64,000 bases of DNA from Bin5 sp965207495. GTDB lineage: Bacteria > Chloroflexota > Anaerolineae > Caldilineales > Caldilineaceae. Every line of letters begins with the position of its first letter. Position 1 is the first letter of the stretch. The notes under the pieces were generated by a model. That model ran no database searches and was not told where the DNA came from. It worked only from the letters and a program-made list of their open reading frames with translations. The stretch covers positions 3,658,001 to 3,722,000 of the forward strand of contig OZ242287.1 of assembly GCA_965207495.1 (NCBI GenBank), in the 5' to 3' direction. Shown here piece by piece: positions 18,454 to 28,094 of the stretch. Made by a program: the position numbers and the translations under genes.

Positions 18454-19332
18454 TCATTTGGGTATCGTCGATTCACCAGGCGATGTTGTGTGATCTTGCG
18501 CATAGTCCCTGGCTTCCTCAAAGCTCTCGAAGTCCTCGGTAATAAAATCGATAATCCTTTCAGCAAGAACTACCGGTGACTCGATCATCGGACTGTGGCC
18601 GACTCCTCGCAGTATCTCGAGGTTTGCCGCCCCCGGAATGGCGAGTAGAGAACGGGTTGCGGCGTCTCTTTCAACGATAATGTCTTCCGTTCCCAGCAGT
18701 AAGAGCGTCGGCAAGGTCAGCCTGTGCGCATCCTCTAGACGATTCCAGCGTCCCAACGCCTCGGCCACAGCAGTAAAGGCAGCGGGCGCCATGGCAGCAG
18801 CATCGTCTACCAGTTGCTCGAAAAAGGTCTCGAACTCCTTGTCGGTCATTGTGGGGGGAGGCGCTGTAGGAAACAAGGCGGAAAGGGCTTGCTGCAGCAG
18901 TGAGCGGTCCTCTTGCATCTGAGAGAGTAACTGCAGCCCTTGTAACGGCGTGAAAGCACCTTCAATGGGCACGCTGTCAACCAGAATCAGGCTGCGCAAC
19001 CGCTGGGGCTGGCTTAAGGCGAATTCGATGGCGATGGCTCCGCCGCTGCCGTGCCCCGCTAAGTCGAAATCCGAAAGAGAAAGCTCCCGCACCAGCTCGG
19101 CGATATCTTCAGCCTGCGCTTCGATTTCGTAACCGATTTCTGAATGGGAGCTCTGGCCGCAGCCCCTGAGATCGGGGGCAATTGCCCGGATGGAGTCTGG
19201 CAGGATCAAGAAGAAGGGTTCCCACCAGCGGCTGGTCGCGTGCGAGCCGTGGAGTAGCAGAAGGGGGACACCGTCTGGGCTCCCTGACGTGCGGATATTG
19301 AACTTTAGGCGAGCAGTTTGAACTGTTATCAT
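18454..19332 (-). CDS. Alpha/beta hydrolase fold protein with altered nucleophile elbow
   Basis: About 292 residues from the ATG at 19332 (MITVQTARLKF); the frame runs open to 19374, but the extra residues do not fit the family. The oxyanion segment LLLHGSHATS, the cap region and the late residues D217 (LLLGTEDII) and H246 (GVGHSP) fit a standard alpha/beta hydrolase. The nucleophile elbow, usually G-H-S-x-G-G, reads G93-H-G-S-G-G98, placing Gly where Ser should be and Ser one position later. The enzyme may be inactive, or may use a shifted Ser. No substrate can be assigned. Confidence 0.82.
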   Translation of the reverse strand: MITVQTARLKFNIRTSGSPDGVPLLLLHGSHATSRWWEPFFLILPDSIRAIAPDLRGCGQSSHSEIGYEIEAQAEDIAELVRELSLSDFDLAGHGSGGAIAIEFALSQPQRLRSLILVDSVPIEGAFTPLQGLQLLSQMQEDRSLLQQALSALFPTAPPPTMTDKEFETFFEQLVDDAAAMAPAAFTAVAEALGRWNRLEDAHRLTLPTLLLLGTEDIIVERDAATRSLLAIPGAANLEILRGVGHSPMIESPVVLAERIIDFITEDFESFEEARDYAQDHTTSPGESTIPK

Positions 19333-19391
19333 CTCATCTTTCGCATAGTCATAATAAACATCAAATAACAACAATCCTTAATCAACAATAC

Positions 19392-19820
19392 TTAACCACG
19401 CCTTTCCATTTCCCGATTGCCTTCATCCTCCTCGGGCACAAAAATCAACAGCAAAGCCGCCGCTGCGACCTGCAACTGAGGCCCTTCAACGCGGCCAACT
19501 TCCTCTTCGGCAAATATGAGTCCGCCCAGCATCACCGTCCCATCCGGTTCAAGCCAGCCCAGTCTGCCTCCCTGGAAGAGGCCATGGCTGTGGATGACGC
19601 CTTCGACCGTAACTCGACCCAGTTCCTTTTCGTCAAATCGCGTCGCACGAAATATCGTCCAGCCGTCATCATCGCGTTCACAGCGCCCTACATTTACGCC
19701 CTTTCCCCAGCGCAAGCGCAAGATATCTTCGCCACTGACAAAACCGACAGCATCGTCGCCGCGGCTGCGGCTTCGATAGATGGTTGTGCGTTCCAAGTCC
19801 GATTCCTGTTTGGAGTCCAT
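19392..19820 (-). CDS. Small protein of unknown function
   Basis: A 142-residue soluble protein that I do not recognise. It is rich in charged residues and in short strand-like segments (VGFVSGEDILRLRWG, ELGRVTVEGVIHSHGLFQGGRLGWL, GTVMLGGLIF) with regularly spaced Gly, which suggests a beta-barrel or beta-propeller-like fold. The C-terminus is acidic. It sits between the FAD oxidoreductase and the hydrolase on the same strand. The reading frame is intact and has protein-like composition, but the function is open. Confidence 0.55.
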   Translation of the reverse strand: MDSKQESDLERTTIYRSRSRGDDAVGFVSGEDILRLRWGKGVNVGRCERDDDGWTIFRATRFDEKELGRVTVEGVIHSHGLFQGGRLGWLEPDGTVMLGGLIFAEEEVGRVEGPQLQVAAAALLLIFVPEEDEGNREMERRG

Positions 19821-19903
19821 GCGCAGATTCTATCACCTTGGTCAGACGTTTACAATGAATTGGGTTTACGCGGAAGGAAATATGTGAGGTTTGGAGGCAA
19901 AAC

Positions 19904-21493
19904 TCATGGGTTTCTCCATCCCCGGAAGCGACGTTTACGGCTCAGATCATGAAGGAGAACCGCGGCCGCGTTCCTGCCGGCGGCGCCCATTATGCCCCCG
20001 CCCGGATGCGTACTTGCCCCTGTCAGATAAAGGCCTTTTGCCGGTCCTCGATAGTTGCTCATGCGCAGCGAAGGTCTCAATGTGAACATCTGGTTGACCG
20101 ACATTTCGAGATGCATCACGTTCCCACGCAGCAGTCCCAACTCTCTTTCCAGCCACAACGGCGTCTGCACAAGCCTGCCAACGACTGAAGAAGCCACATT
20201 CGGGGCGTACTCTTCAAGCTTGGCCAGCATCCGATCCGCAACCCTATCGCCGATGTCGTCCCAGCTCTCGCCCGATGCCAGTTCATAGGGGTAGTACTGG
20301 CCCCACAGGAAGAGAGTGTGTTTGCCAGGCGGTGCAAGCGTGTCGTCGACAGCAGAAAAGGTCATGGCGATCAGGGCCGGATCCGAGGATGGACGGCCTT
20401 CAAGATAGTCGCCGTAGGCGCGTTCCAGATAGTCCAAATCAGGACAGATGAATTGCAGGGCCCGGTGTTCCGGACCGGGCAAGCCGTTTTCCGCCCTTTC
20501 GGTGCCGCCATAGTTAGGTAGCGCATTCATGGCAAACCGCACCATCATGCCGAACCCATTTCCAATCCTTGATCTCCGCGCCGAGGCCACGCGTGACGTC
20601 GGAATCTGACCCGCCAGTAGCTTGAGCGTCGTGTGGATATGCGCACCCGAGACGACAGCGCTACTGGCAGTATAGATCTCACCGTCCACAGTGCGAACAC
20701 CGGTTGCTCTGCCGCCTTCGACGACTATCTGGTCGACAGCGGCAGAGGTGGCAATCGTACCGCCATGCGAGGTGATCATACGCGCCAGCGCCTGAGTCAG
20801 CATGCCTGAGCCTCCACGCGGCCTCTTGGCGCCGGAGTGGTGATACATTGGGTGCCAAAGTGCGAAGGGGGCGCTGATTCGCTCAGAAGGAGGCGGACCG
20901 GACTGTGCCGCCATCCAGCCGATGATAGCCTGAACGCGGGGAGACACGAAGGTCTCTCGGAGAAGCTGACCGTAACTGCCCAGAATCGCCGGTAGGCGGC
21001 GACGGATGTCCTTGTGTGACTCGCTTCGGAAAATGAGGTTTTTGGCGACATTGAGAGGGGTTGGAGCCTGCAAGAAGGACGCCACCATAGCCTCCGCCAT
21101 CGGTCTCCAATCATTTACGAAACTGAAGTACCTGTCTGCGTCCTCAGAGGATATGCCGGCAATGCTGTCGCAGGTACGCGCAATGTCCTTCCAGACGAAT
21201 ATGTGCTCGCCGTCAGGATAAGGCGCGTAAAAGAGGGGGTCCAGGTCGATGTAGCTGAGGCCGTGTTGTTCCAGGTCAAGGTCGCGAACTATCGGCGTGT
21301 GGTGAATCAGAATGTGGGCGCTGCCGCCAAGATCGAACCGAAAACCGGGAATGATCTCTTGCGTGACAACTGCGCCTCCGACTACAGAACGCCGCTCCAG
21401 CATTCCGACCCGATAACCCGCCTTGGCCAGATACCCTGCACATACGAGAGCGTTGTGACCGGTACCAACGAAGACTACGTCGAAGTCCGGCAT
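19904..21493 (-). CDS. FAD-dependent oxidoreductase of the phytoene desaturase/PYROXD2 type
   Basis: A 529-residue flavoprotein. The N-terminal dinucleotide fold is DVVFVGTGHNALVCAGYLAKAGYRVGMLERR and the C-terminal FAD motif is GLYLTGASTHPGGGIMGAAGRNAA, as in carotenoid desaturases, CrtO ketolases and PYROXD2. The middle region carries substrate-binding segments with no diagnostic signature. Likely role: oxidation or desaturation of a hydrophobic isoprenoid or lipid. Its start is only 2 bp after the menA stop, and the pairing with a prenyltransferase agrees with isoprenoid metabolism, though no carotenoid genes are seen. Confidence 0.85.
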   Translation of the reverse strand: MPDFDVVFVGTGHNALVCAGYLAKAGYRVGMLERRSVVGGAVVTQEIIPGFRFDLGGSAHILIHHTPIVRDLDLEQHGLSYIDLDPLFYAPYPDGEHIFVWKDIARTCDSIAGISSEDADRYFSFVNDWRPMAEAMVASFLQAPTPLNVAKNLIFRSESHKDIRRRLPAILGSYGQLLRETFVSPRVQAIIGWMAAQSGPPPSERISAPFALWHPMYHHSGAKRPRGGSGMLTQALARMITSHGGTIATSAAVDQIVVEGGRATGVRTVDGEIYTASSAVVSGAHIHTTLKLLAGQIPTSRVASARRSRIGNGFGMMVRFAMNALPNYGGTERAENGLPGPEHRALQFICPDLDYLERAYGDYLEGRPSSDPALIAMTFSAVDDTLAPPGKHTLFLWGQYYPYELASGESWDDIGDRVADRMLAKLEEYAPNVASSVVGRLVQTPLWLERELGLLRGNVMHLEMSVNQMFTLRPSLRMSNYRGPAKGLYLTGASTHPGGGIMGAAGRNAAAVLLHDLSRKRRFRGWRNP

Positions 21494-21495
21494 CT

Positions 21496-22452
21496 TCAGA
21501 GGAGTATTCCGAGGGACAATAGCAGACTGAACTGCAGTGAAAGCTGCGCGGTTGCCGCCAATACAGCATTGAGCGCCTCCCCCTTGGCAGAAAAGATGGA
21601 GAAGGCCCGGCGAGCGGCCAGCGGGAGGCTGAGGCAGGACAACAGGACGGCAGGGCCAAGTCCGAAAACCAGCCAGAGGAGGATAGTGATCGAATAGGCC
21701 AGGATGAGTAGGGCAAGATACTGGCGCCGCGTATTCTCAGCCCCGATGAGAACTGCCAGCGTGCGCTTGCCTGCGCGGGCGTCTGTCTCGATATCTCGCA
21801 GATTGTTTACGACCAGGATAGCGGTGATCAGAAAACCGACCGGCACAGCAGTAACGAGGACGGCTAACGAGAGCGTCCCGGCCTGCACGAAGTATGTGCC
21901 ACAGACGGCGGCGAGACCGAAAAAGATGAAAACAAACAGGTCCCCTAGTCCACGATAGCCAAAGGGAAGAGGACCGCCCGTGTATAGCAGGGCGGCAAGT
22001 ATCGACGCCGCGCCTAAAACCAGGATAGGCCAGCCGCCCACAAGGATCAGATAGATGCCGTCCACTATCGCCAGGCCGAGCACGACGGCCATGCCTAGCC
22101 GCAGCTCGCGAGCGGAAAGAAGACCGGCCGCCATGACGCGAGTGGGCCCCACGCGCTCTCGCGTATCTACACCTTTGGCAAAATCAAAGTAGTCATTGGC
22201 GAAATTTGAGAGAATCTGCAGTAGGAGGGCGCCGACGGCTGCCGCCAGCGCTGGCACTAGGGAAAACTGTCCGTCTGCCCAGGCGAGCGAAGACCCTACA
22301 AGGACCGGTCCGATGGCCGCGGGGAGAGTCCTGGGACGGGAAGCCATCACCCAGATCTGCGGCTTGCGTTGCGGTGCCTCCCGTCTTGGCGAACGCTTCG
22401 GTTCGTCGAGGGAGTCTTCGGCGGCTGTCGGGTCGGGCTGACGTTCGCTCAT
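21496..22452 (-). CDS. menA: 1,4-dihydroxy-2-naphthoate prenyltransferase
   Basis: A 318-residue UbiA-superfamily membrane enzyme with about eight helices. The first Asp-rich motif is NFANDYFDFAKGVD and the second NNLRDIETDARAGKRTLAV, both characteristic of MenA, which attaches the prenyl tail to 1,4-dihydroxy-2-naphthoate to form demethylmenaquinone. An extra basic, Pro-rich tail of about 35 residues precedes the first helix. It lies between the FAD oxidoreductase (2-bp gap) and a polytopic membrane protein (34-bp gap), probably one operon. A menaquinone respiratory chain is implied. Confidence 0.92.
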   Translation of the reverse strand: MSERQPDPTAAEDSLDEPKRSPRREAPQRKPQIWVMASRPRTLPAAIGPVLVGSSLAWADGQFSLVPALAAAVGALLLQILSNFANDYFDFAKGVDTRERVGPTRVMAAGLLSARELRLGMAVVLGLAIVDGIYLILVGGWPILVLGAASILAALLYTGGPLPFGYRGLGDLFVFIFFGLAAVCGTYFVQAGTLSLAVLVTAVPVGFLITAILVVNNLRDIETDARAGKRTLAVLIGAENTRRQYLALLILAYSITILLWLVFGLGPAVLLSCLSLPLAARRAFSIFSAKGEALNAVLAATAQLSLQFSLLLSLGILL

Positions 22453-22486
22453 GTTCAGGACTGCAACGGGAAGATGCCCGGTCCCA

Positions 22487-23557
22487 TCACGCGTGTCTCA
22501 AACGCCTGACCGTCTTCGCGATCCTCAGACCTAGCCAGAACAGGCCTGCAAGGACAAACACAGAGCCATATTCGATGAGAGGAATGCGAATGATTTCGTT
22601 GAGTCTGTACCAGCCCATATTGCCGTATACAAAGAGGGCCGAGCCGGCAAATGCACCCAGAATGAGCAGACGGACCGGCAGAGACAGGCCCAAGCCATGC
22701 ATCTGGGTTACGACCAGAATGCCCGCAAATCCGAAGAGAAACATAGGCCAGAGGCCGTTTCCTTGCATTACAGCAACGAGCGTTCCGTGGATCAGTACGG
22801 TCAATTCCAGTGTGAAAGTCCACCATCGATTGACGTGAATGCGCGTGAAGAAGAGACTGCCTTGCAGTAGAAGCAGGAACATGTAGAAGAATCCGATCAG
22901 GTGACCGGATGTTGATACCATGGGGTGAAACCAGAAAGTGTAAATGATGGCCCAGGCGAAAAAGTATCCGTGATAGGTGCGGGCAAAGCGAACGACCTCT
23001 TTGGAGAAGGGAACCGGTTTGCCGAAGAACTGGCCCCGGCGGTTATTTTCCATCAGCAAGACCCAAACAAGCAAGACGATTACGGCGCCCTGGCTGCTGA
23101 AGATAGGCGTATCCTGGGCGAGCCCGTCATACCAGACATGTGTTTGGAGCAGGTGCAGGAAGATGAAAAAGGCGTTGGCTGCCAGAGCCCAGATGTTGGC
23201 CTTGTGCAGTCCTTTCGTATAGCGATGTTTGCGATACGTCTGAGCATAGTAAATGATGCCCCAGATAGCGAGTTGATGGGCGAGGTAGAAGCCCCACGAA
23301 GTGGCCCGTGTCCAGAACGTGGGGGCAGGGAGTTTCCAATAGTACCAAGTGGCTCCGCTGTCCGGAAGAAGCTCAATACCTGCCAGACGATGATCCAGCG
23401 CCCAGATGAGGAGGGTGAAAAGTGCGCTGAATGCGATACCGGCCCAGAGAGTGAGTGAGGAGGAGGGCCCAGAGGCGTTCCTGACCCTCGAATTCCTCGC
23501 GGTGGTCCTCTTTGCGCCCTGCACCTGCCCTGTGTCTTCAGCCAAAGGTTTCAGCAT
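22487..23557 (-). CDS. Polytopic membrane protein of unknown function
   Basis: A 356-residue integral membrane protein with eight or nine predicted helices starting near residue 37 (LTLWAGIAFSALFTLLIWAL). Polar loops are short and rich in His, Tyr and Trp. Notable are HLLQTHVWYDGLAQ, FWFHPMVSTSGHLIGFFYMFL and FFTRIHVNRWW, which could bind a cofactor or lipid. I do not recognise the family. It is the likely first gene of the leftward group with menA and the FAD oxidoreductase, so a role in quinone or lipid metabolism is a guess from context only. Confidence 0.7.
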   Translation of the reverse strand: MLKPLAEDTGQVQGAKRTTARNSRVRNASGPSSSLTLWAGIAFSALFTLLIWALDHRLAGIELLPDSGATWYYWKLPAPTFWTRATSWGFYLAHQLAIWGIIYYAQTYRKHRYTKGLHKANIWALAANAFFIFLHLLQTHVWYDGLAQDTPIFSSQGAVIVLLVWVLLMENNRRGQFFGKPVPFSKEVVRFARTYHGYFFAWAIIYTFWFHPMVSTSGHLIGFFYMFLLLLQGSLFFTRIHVNRWWTFTLELTVLIHGTLVAVMQGNGLWPMFLFGFAGILVVTQMHGLGLSLPVRLLILGAFAGSALFVYGNMGWYRLNEIIRIPLIEYGSVFVLAGLFWLGLRIAKTVRRLRHA

Positions 23558-23647
23558 GCCTAGTCAACTCGCAGACGGGCTGCAATCTGAATGACGAAGC
23601 ATTTAGAGATTTGCATAACATATCCTATGTATCACACTGCTCTAAGC

Positions 23648-24556
23648 TTACAGCAGATCGTGCAGTGCGGCAACGGGTTCAGGGAAAGTGAACTCGTAGC
23701 CTGCTTCCTGCAATCTGGATGGATCTGCCCGCTGCCCATCCAGCAGGACGGTCGACATCTCGCCAAAAAGGGCTCGCAGGGCAATTGACGGTGTCGGCAT
23801 CAAGGAGGGCCTTCCCATAGCCTGCCCAAGGTGGCGCACGAATTCTTTGTTTGTGGGCGGGTTGGGGGCTGCCAGATTGAAAGGGCCGGACGCCTCCTCG
23901 TTTTCCAGTAGAAAACGGATAGCGCCCACTTCGTCGTCAATGTGAATCCAGGGAAAGTACTGTTTGCCGCTACCCAGGGGTCCTCCGGCAAAGAGCCGGA
24001 AAGGCAAGGCCATTTTAGGTAGAGCGCCGCCCTGCGGGCTGAGTACGACTCCTGTTCTTATGACAACACGCCGTACCCCCATTGACTCGACAGCCTCAGT
24101 CGAAGCCTCCCAATCTACGCACACTTGCGCTAGAAAGTCGGTCCCGGGCGCGGATTGCTCGGTCATGACCTGGTCTGCGCCCGGCCCATAGTAGCCTACA
24201 GCCGATGACTGAATCAATACCTTAGGGACCGATTCAGCACTGCGAATAGCGGACACAAGCGCCTGACCGGCCGCAATTCGACTTTCTCTTATTTGCTCTT
24301 TGCGTGAGGAACTCCAGCGGCCGTCGGCAATGCCCGCGCCGGCGAGATTGACGATTGCATCCACATCGGAGACCAGGCTGCCCCAGCCGGTCTCTGTCTT
24401 CCCGTCCCACTTCTCAAGTTGCACGCCCTCAGGTACAGAGGGCTGGTGGCGGTCAGGTGACCTCGTCAGAACTGTAACGTCACATTGGCTATCGACCAGG
24501 CTCTTTGCCAGGGCCGATCCGATCAGACCTGTGCCTCCGGTAATCAGTATTCGCAT
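23648..24556 (-). CDS. TIGR01777-type NAD-dependent epimerase (YfcH-like)
   Basis: An extended-SDR protein of about 302 residues from the ATG at 24556, chosen because AGGAGG lies a few bases upstream. The NAD(P)-binding motif is ITGGTGLIGSALAKSL, with the family words NLAGAGIADGRWSSSRK, SSAVGYYG and YFPWIHIDDEVGAI. The C-terminal ~45 residues are the DUF1731 segment (FGEMSTVLLDGQRADPSRLQEAGYEFTFP). The physiological substrate of this family is unsettled. It follows the glucan phosphorylase on the same strand by about 70 bp. Confidence 0.9.
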   Translation of the reverse strand: MRILITGGTGLIGSALAKSLVDSQCDVTVLTRSPDRHQPSVPEGVQLEKWDGKTETGWGSLVSDVDAIVNLAGAGIADGRWSSSRKEQIRESRIAAGQALVSAIRSAESVPKVLIQSSAVGYYGPGADQVMTEQSAPGTDFLAQVCVDWEASTEAVESMGVRRVVIRTGVVLSPQGGALPKMALPFRLFAGGPLGSGKQYFPWIHIDDEVGAIRFLLENEEASGPFNLAAPNPPTNKEFVRHLGQAMGRPSLMPTPSIALRALFGEMSTVLLDGQRADPSRLQEAGYEFTFPEPVAALHDLL

Positions 24557-24629
24557 CTGAGCCTCCTTGCTCTTCGTGCCTTCTCTGATCACTCCTATGC
24601 GCTCTCAACCGCGGGTCGCCCGACACCGC

Positions 24630-27221
24630 CTAGGCCCAGGCACTCAGTCCCAACTCAAGCGGATGAATGAGGGCGGGGTGATGGGGCCGCGCTCGCACGC
24701 CAAAGCTATATTTTCCTGTTTCTTCCGGTACAAAAATCCCCTTGTATCGGACACTGCTATCATGCGGATCGTGACCGGGCTCATGGGGGGTGTGATTGGC
24801 CAACTGCATGGTGATCGATTGCAGAGCGACCGGCAGCTGTTGCTCGGCGTTCGGCTTCATGGCCTCCTCGCCCTCGGCAGCAGCGAATGTCACCAATTCT
24901 ACGGCAATGTCATGCGCAGACAGCCTTCCTGGCCAGACCTGAGCCTCGATCTCAATTGGATCTCCAGTCTTTGCCTGCTGGGGAGGAAGTTCCGGCACGG
25001 CCACAAAAACGGTCTGCCACTCATTGCGTACATGTTGCTTCCAGTGCGATAGCTGGCGCGCCGGTTCCCCGTAGTTTTCGCGGTAGGCATGGCTGCTGTC
25101 CATCGCGGGAACGTAGAGTGAGCGCGTGTACTCAACAACCATACGCCGCATGCTGAACTGCGGTCCACAGGACTTTACCGCCTTCCGCATCCGTCCTGTC
25201 CAGTCTGACGGATGATCGTAGAACTCAGGCACTATTTCTTCTTCCAAGATCGTGTAGAGGCTCAGGGCATCGGCCTCGTCCTGTGTTTCCTCGTCTTTGT
25301 ATTCCCGCTCTTCGCCGATAGCCCAGCCATTCTCGGCATTGTGGCCTTCATTCCACCAGCCGTCCAGGATGCTGAAGTTGGGCGCCCCGTTTATCGCCGC
25401 CTTCTGACCGCTTGTACCGCTGGCTTCGAGTGGACGGCGAGGCGTATTCAGCCAGACATCGACCCCGCTGACGAGGTGACGGGCAACATTGATGTCATAG
25501 TTCTCAATAAACGCGATCTTGCCGAAGAACTCACGCTCCTGGCTTAACCGATAGATGCGCTCGATCAGTGCTTTGCCGTAGTCATCGGCAGGGTGAGCCT
25601 TGCCTGCGAAGACAATCTGCACTGGTCGATGTGGATCGTTCAGAATTCGGAGAAGCCGTTTCTTGTCATGGAATAGGAGCGTTGCGCGCTTATAGGTGGC
25701 GAAGCGGCGGGCGAATCCAAGCGTCAGGGCCTTTGGATCGAACACGCTGTCTATACTTGCAAGTTTCCAGTGCCCTTCGCCATGGCGCAACTGCTGCCTC
25801 TTCAGTCGCGTGCGCAGGAAGCTGACCAGCTTTTCCTTGCAGGCTTGGTGGGCCGAAAGGAGCTCCTGGTCGGGAACCTGTTCAATTCCCTGCCAGGCCT
25901 CCGGGCAGTCCACTTCGTCGAGCCAGCTGCCGCCGAAGTAGCGCCCGTACAGCGCCCGCTTCTCCGATGCCAGCCATGATTCCGTATGCACACCGTTGGT
26001 AATGTGGCTGATCGGTACCTGCTCTTCAGGCGTTCCCGGCCACAGAAGCCCCCACATCCGCCTGGATACTTTACCGTGAAGCGCGCTCACTCCATTGTGA
26101 TAGGCGCTCAAGCGAAAGGCCAACACGGTCATGCTGAATTCTGCTCCCCACCCGTGCTCATGGCGGGCCAAAGCCATGAAGCGTTCACGGTCGATGCCCA
26201 TCTGACCCCAATATTGCCAGAAAAACTTATCGACCAGCTCCAGGGGAAACGCGTCATGACCGGCGGCCACCGGCGTATGCGTTGTGAAGACGTTGCCCGC
26301 ACGCACAATCTCTGCGGCTGCGTCGAAATCCATGCCCTCCTGCACCAATTCACGGATGCGTTCAAGACTTAGAAAGGCGCTGTGGCCTTCGTTCATGTGC
26401 CACACTGTAGGTTGGTAGCCGAGGGCTCTCAGTGTTCGAACGCCAGCAATGCCCAACACATATTCCTGGCTGATACGCATTTCGCTGTCGCCGCCATACA
26501 GCCTGGCGCTGAGCTCTCTATCCTGTATGGCATTCTGCTCAACGTCCGTATCCATCAGATAGAGAATCACCCGCCCTACCTGTATCTTCCATACTTTGGC
26601 GTAGACGGTTCGGCCAGGGAGATCGACGTGGACGACAACCGCATTGCCCTCGTCATCCATCGCCTGTGTAGCCGGCACTTCAGAGAAGTCGATCTTCTCG
26701 TAGATCGCTTCCTGACCCCCCTTGGCGTTGATCTGTTGGGTGAAGTAACCCTGAGGATAGAGGAAGCCGACTCCGACAAAAGGCAAGCCCATGTCGCTCG
26801 CCTCTTTGCAGTGATCGCCACTGAGAATTCCCAAGCCGCCGCTGTAAATGGGCAGGGCTTCATGAAGTCCGAACTCTGCACTGAAGTAGGCGATCAGCTC
26901 GTCCTGCCGGCCAGGAAAGTTGCGCTTGAACCAGGTGTCGGCGTCATTGTACATATAGGCGTCGAACCGTTGAAGCACAGAATTATACTTCTGCAGGTAG
27001 TCTTGATCCCGAGAAGCGTCCTGCAGGCGCTGCAGCGAAACGGTTCGCAAAAATTTGACCGGATTCTCGCTGACCTGCTCCCACAAGCTATTGTCAATAG
27101 ATTCGTAGAGGTCCTGTGCATCCGGATTCCATGTCCACCAGAGATTATATGCCAACTCCTGCAGCCGCCTGATGGCCTGCGGAAGAGGAGGGTGTACGGA
27201 AATATTTCCAACGATTTTCAC
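24630..27221 (-). CDS. glgP: Alpha-glucan (glycogen) phosphorylase, short-form family
   Basis: An 863-residue PLP enzyme of the TIGR02094 alpha-glucan phosphorylase type, releasing glucose-1-phosphate from glycogen or maltodextrin. The N-terminal DUF3417 segment (LAYNLWWTWNPDAQDLY) is specific to this group. The PLP lysine region is EASGTSGQKAAINGA, followed by NFSILDGWWNEGHN. The C-terminal ~130 residues are an extra beta-rich portion with PELPPQQAKTGDPIEIEAQ. It sits downstream of 6-phosphogluconolactonase and glucose-6-phosphate dehydrogenase, which together route stored glucan into the oxidative pentose phosphate pathway. Confidence 0.93.
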   Translation of the reverse strand: MKIVGNISVHPPLPQAIRRLQELAYNLWWTWNPDAQDLYESIDNSLWEQVSENPVKFLRTVSLQRLQDASRDQDYLQKYNSVLQRFDAYMYNDADTWFKRNFPGRQDELIAYFSAEFGLHEALPIYSGGLGILSGDHCKEASDMGLPFVGVGFLYPQGYFTQQINAKGGQEAIYEKIDFSEVPATQAMDDEGNAVVVHVDLPGRTVYAKVWKIQVGRVILYLMDTDVEQNAIQDRELSARLYGGDSEMRISQEYVLGIAGVRTLRALGYQPTVWHMNEGHSAFLSLERIRELVQEGMDFDAAAEIVRAGNVFTTHTPVAAGHDAFPLELVDKFFWQYWGQMGIDRERFMALARHEHGWGAEFSMTVLAFRLSAYHNGVSALHGKVSRRMWGLLWPGTPEEQVPISHITNGVHTESWLASEKRALYGRYFGGSWLDEVDCPEAWQGIEQVPDQELLSAHQACKEKLVSFLRTRLKRQQLRHGEGHWKLASIDSVFDPKALTLGFARRFATYKRATLLFHDKKRLLRILNDPHRPVQIVFAGKAHPADDYGKALIERIYRLSQEREFFGKIAFIENYDINVARHLVSGVDVWLNTPRRPLEASGTSGQKAAINGAPNFSILDGWWNEGHNAENGWAIGEEREYKDEETQDEADALSLYTILEEEIVPEFYDHPSDWTGRMRKAVKSCGPQFSMRRMVVEYTRSLYVPAMDSSHAYRENYGEPARQLSHWKQHVRNEWQTVFVAVPELPPQQAKTGDPIEIEAQVWPGRLSAHDIAVELVTFAAAEGEEAMKPNAEQQLPVALQSITMQLANHTPHEPGHDPHDSSVRYKGIFVPEETGKYSFGVRARPHHPALIHPLELGLSAWA

Positions 27222-27254
27222 AACAAGGTGCTCCTGAGGCGAAGGTGCTGGGAT

Positions 27255-28094
27255 CTATGGACGAATACTCAGGGCAGCGTCAGCATCGACTAGCCATCTA
27301 AACTGCCCGGTGGTAGGCTGCACGCCCTGCACAGGGAGTGCGCTCGGCTGACGGGGGCCCGTCAGAACTGCGTTCAATGTGGCCGCCTTAGAGGCCCCAC
27401 TGACTAGAACAAGGACGTGTCGACCAGCATTGATAAGTGGATATGTGAAGGTCAGGCGGTACGCATCAAGCTTGTTGACGTAGCCTGCCGCCACCAGCCG
27501 GCCGTTTTCTTTCAAGACCTTAGAACCGGGAAACAGGCTGGCAGTGTGGCCATCGTCTCCCATACCCAGCAGGATTAAGTCGAAACGAGGTATGCCCGTC
27601 CCGTCTGAAGATACATATTCGCGAATGGTCTCCTCGTAACTGTTTGCTGCCTGTTCGGGCGGAAGTTCGCCAGGCATACGCGCCACGAGGCCCGGCGCCA
27701 GCGGCAGTCGATCCAGCAAAGTCTCGCGGACCATTCGGTAGTTGCTGTCGGTATGTTCCGGAGAAACACAGCGCTCGTCGCTCCAGAAGATGCGCCAGCG
27801 CTTCCAGTCGATATCTGGTACTGTAGCCATGCGTTTATAGACTGGCCCAGGTGTGGAACCGCCTGCGAGAGCGACATTGAAAGCCCCTCTCTGCTCGATA
27901 CTGATCAGAGATGCGGCCGCTACCATCCCGGCCGCGGTTTCGGCCAGTTCGGAGCGGTTGGGCTGGACGATGACTTTGTCCCCCCGAGGAAAGGCTTCGC
28001 CGACATCCAGGGTCTGCTTCCCGGCCAAGTCGTCTCTTCCGGCTTTCGAGTCTCCTCGGCTTTCTGATCGTGTACCAGGTACTGTTTCGGTCAT
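27255..28094 (-). CDS. pgl: 6-phosphogluconolactonase
   Basis: A 279-residue enzyme of the DevB/SOL family, hydrolysing 6-phosphogluconolactone to 6-phosphogluconate. Diagnostic segments are LAGGSTPGPVYKRM, IFWSDERCVSPEHTDSNY and LLGMGDDGHTASLFPGS. An N-terminal polar extension of about 30 residues comes before the conserved VIVQPNRSELAE. It lies 33 bp upstream of the glucan phosphorylase and downstream of zwf with a 480-bp gap, so it may have its own promoter. The pathway partners are adjacent, which supports the assignment. Confidence 0.93.
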   Translation of the reverse strand: MTETVPGTRSESRGDSKAGRDDLAGKQTLDVGEAFPRGDKVIVQPNRSELAETAAGMVAAASLISIEQRGAFNVALAGGSTPGPVYKRMATVPDIDWKRWRIFWSDERCVSPEHTDSNYRMVRETLLDRLPLAPGLVARMPGELPPEQAANSYEETIREYVSSDGTGIPRFDLILLGMGDDGHTASLFPGSKVLKENGRLVAAGYVNKLDAYRLTFTYPLINAGRHVLVLVSGASKAATLNAVLTGPRQPSALPVQGVQPTTGQFRWLVDADAALSIRP

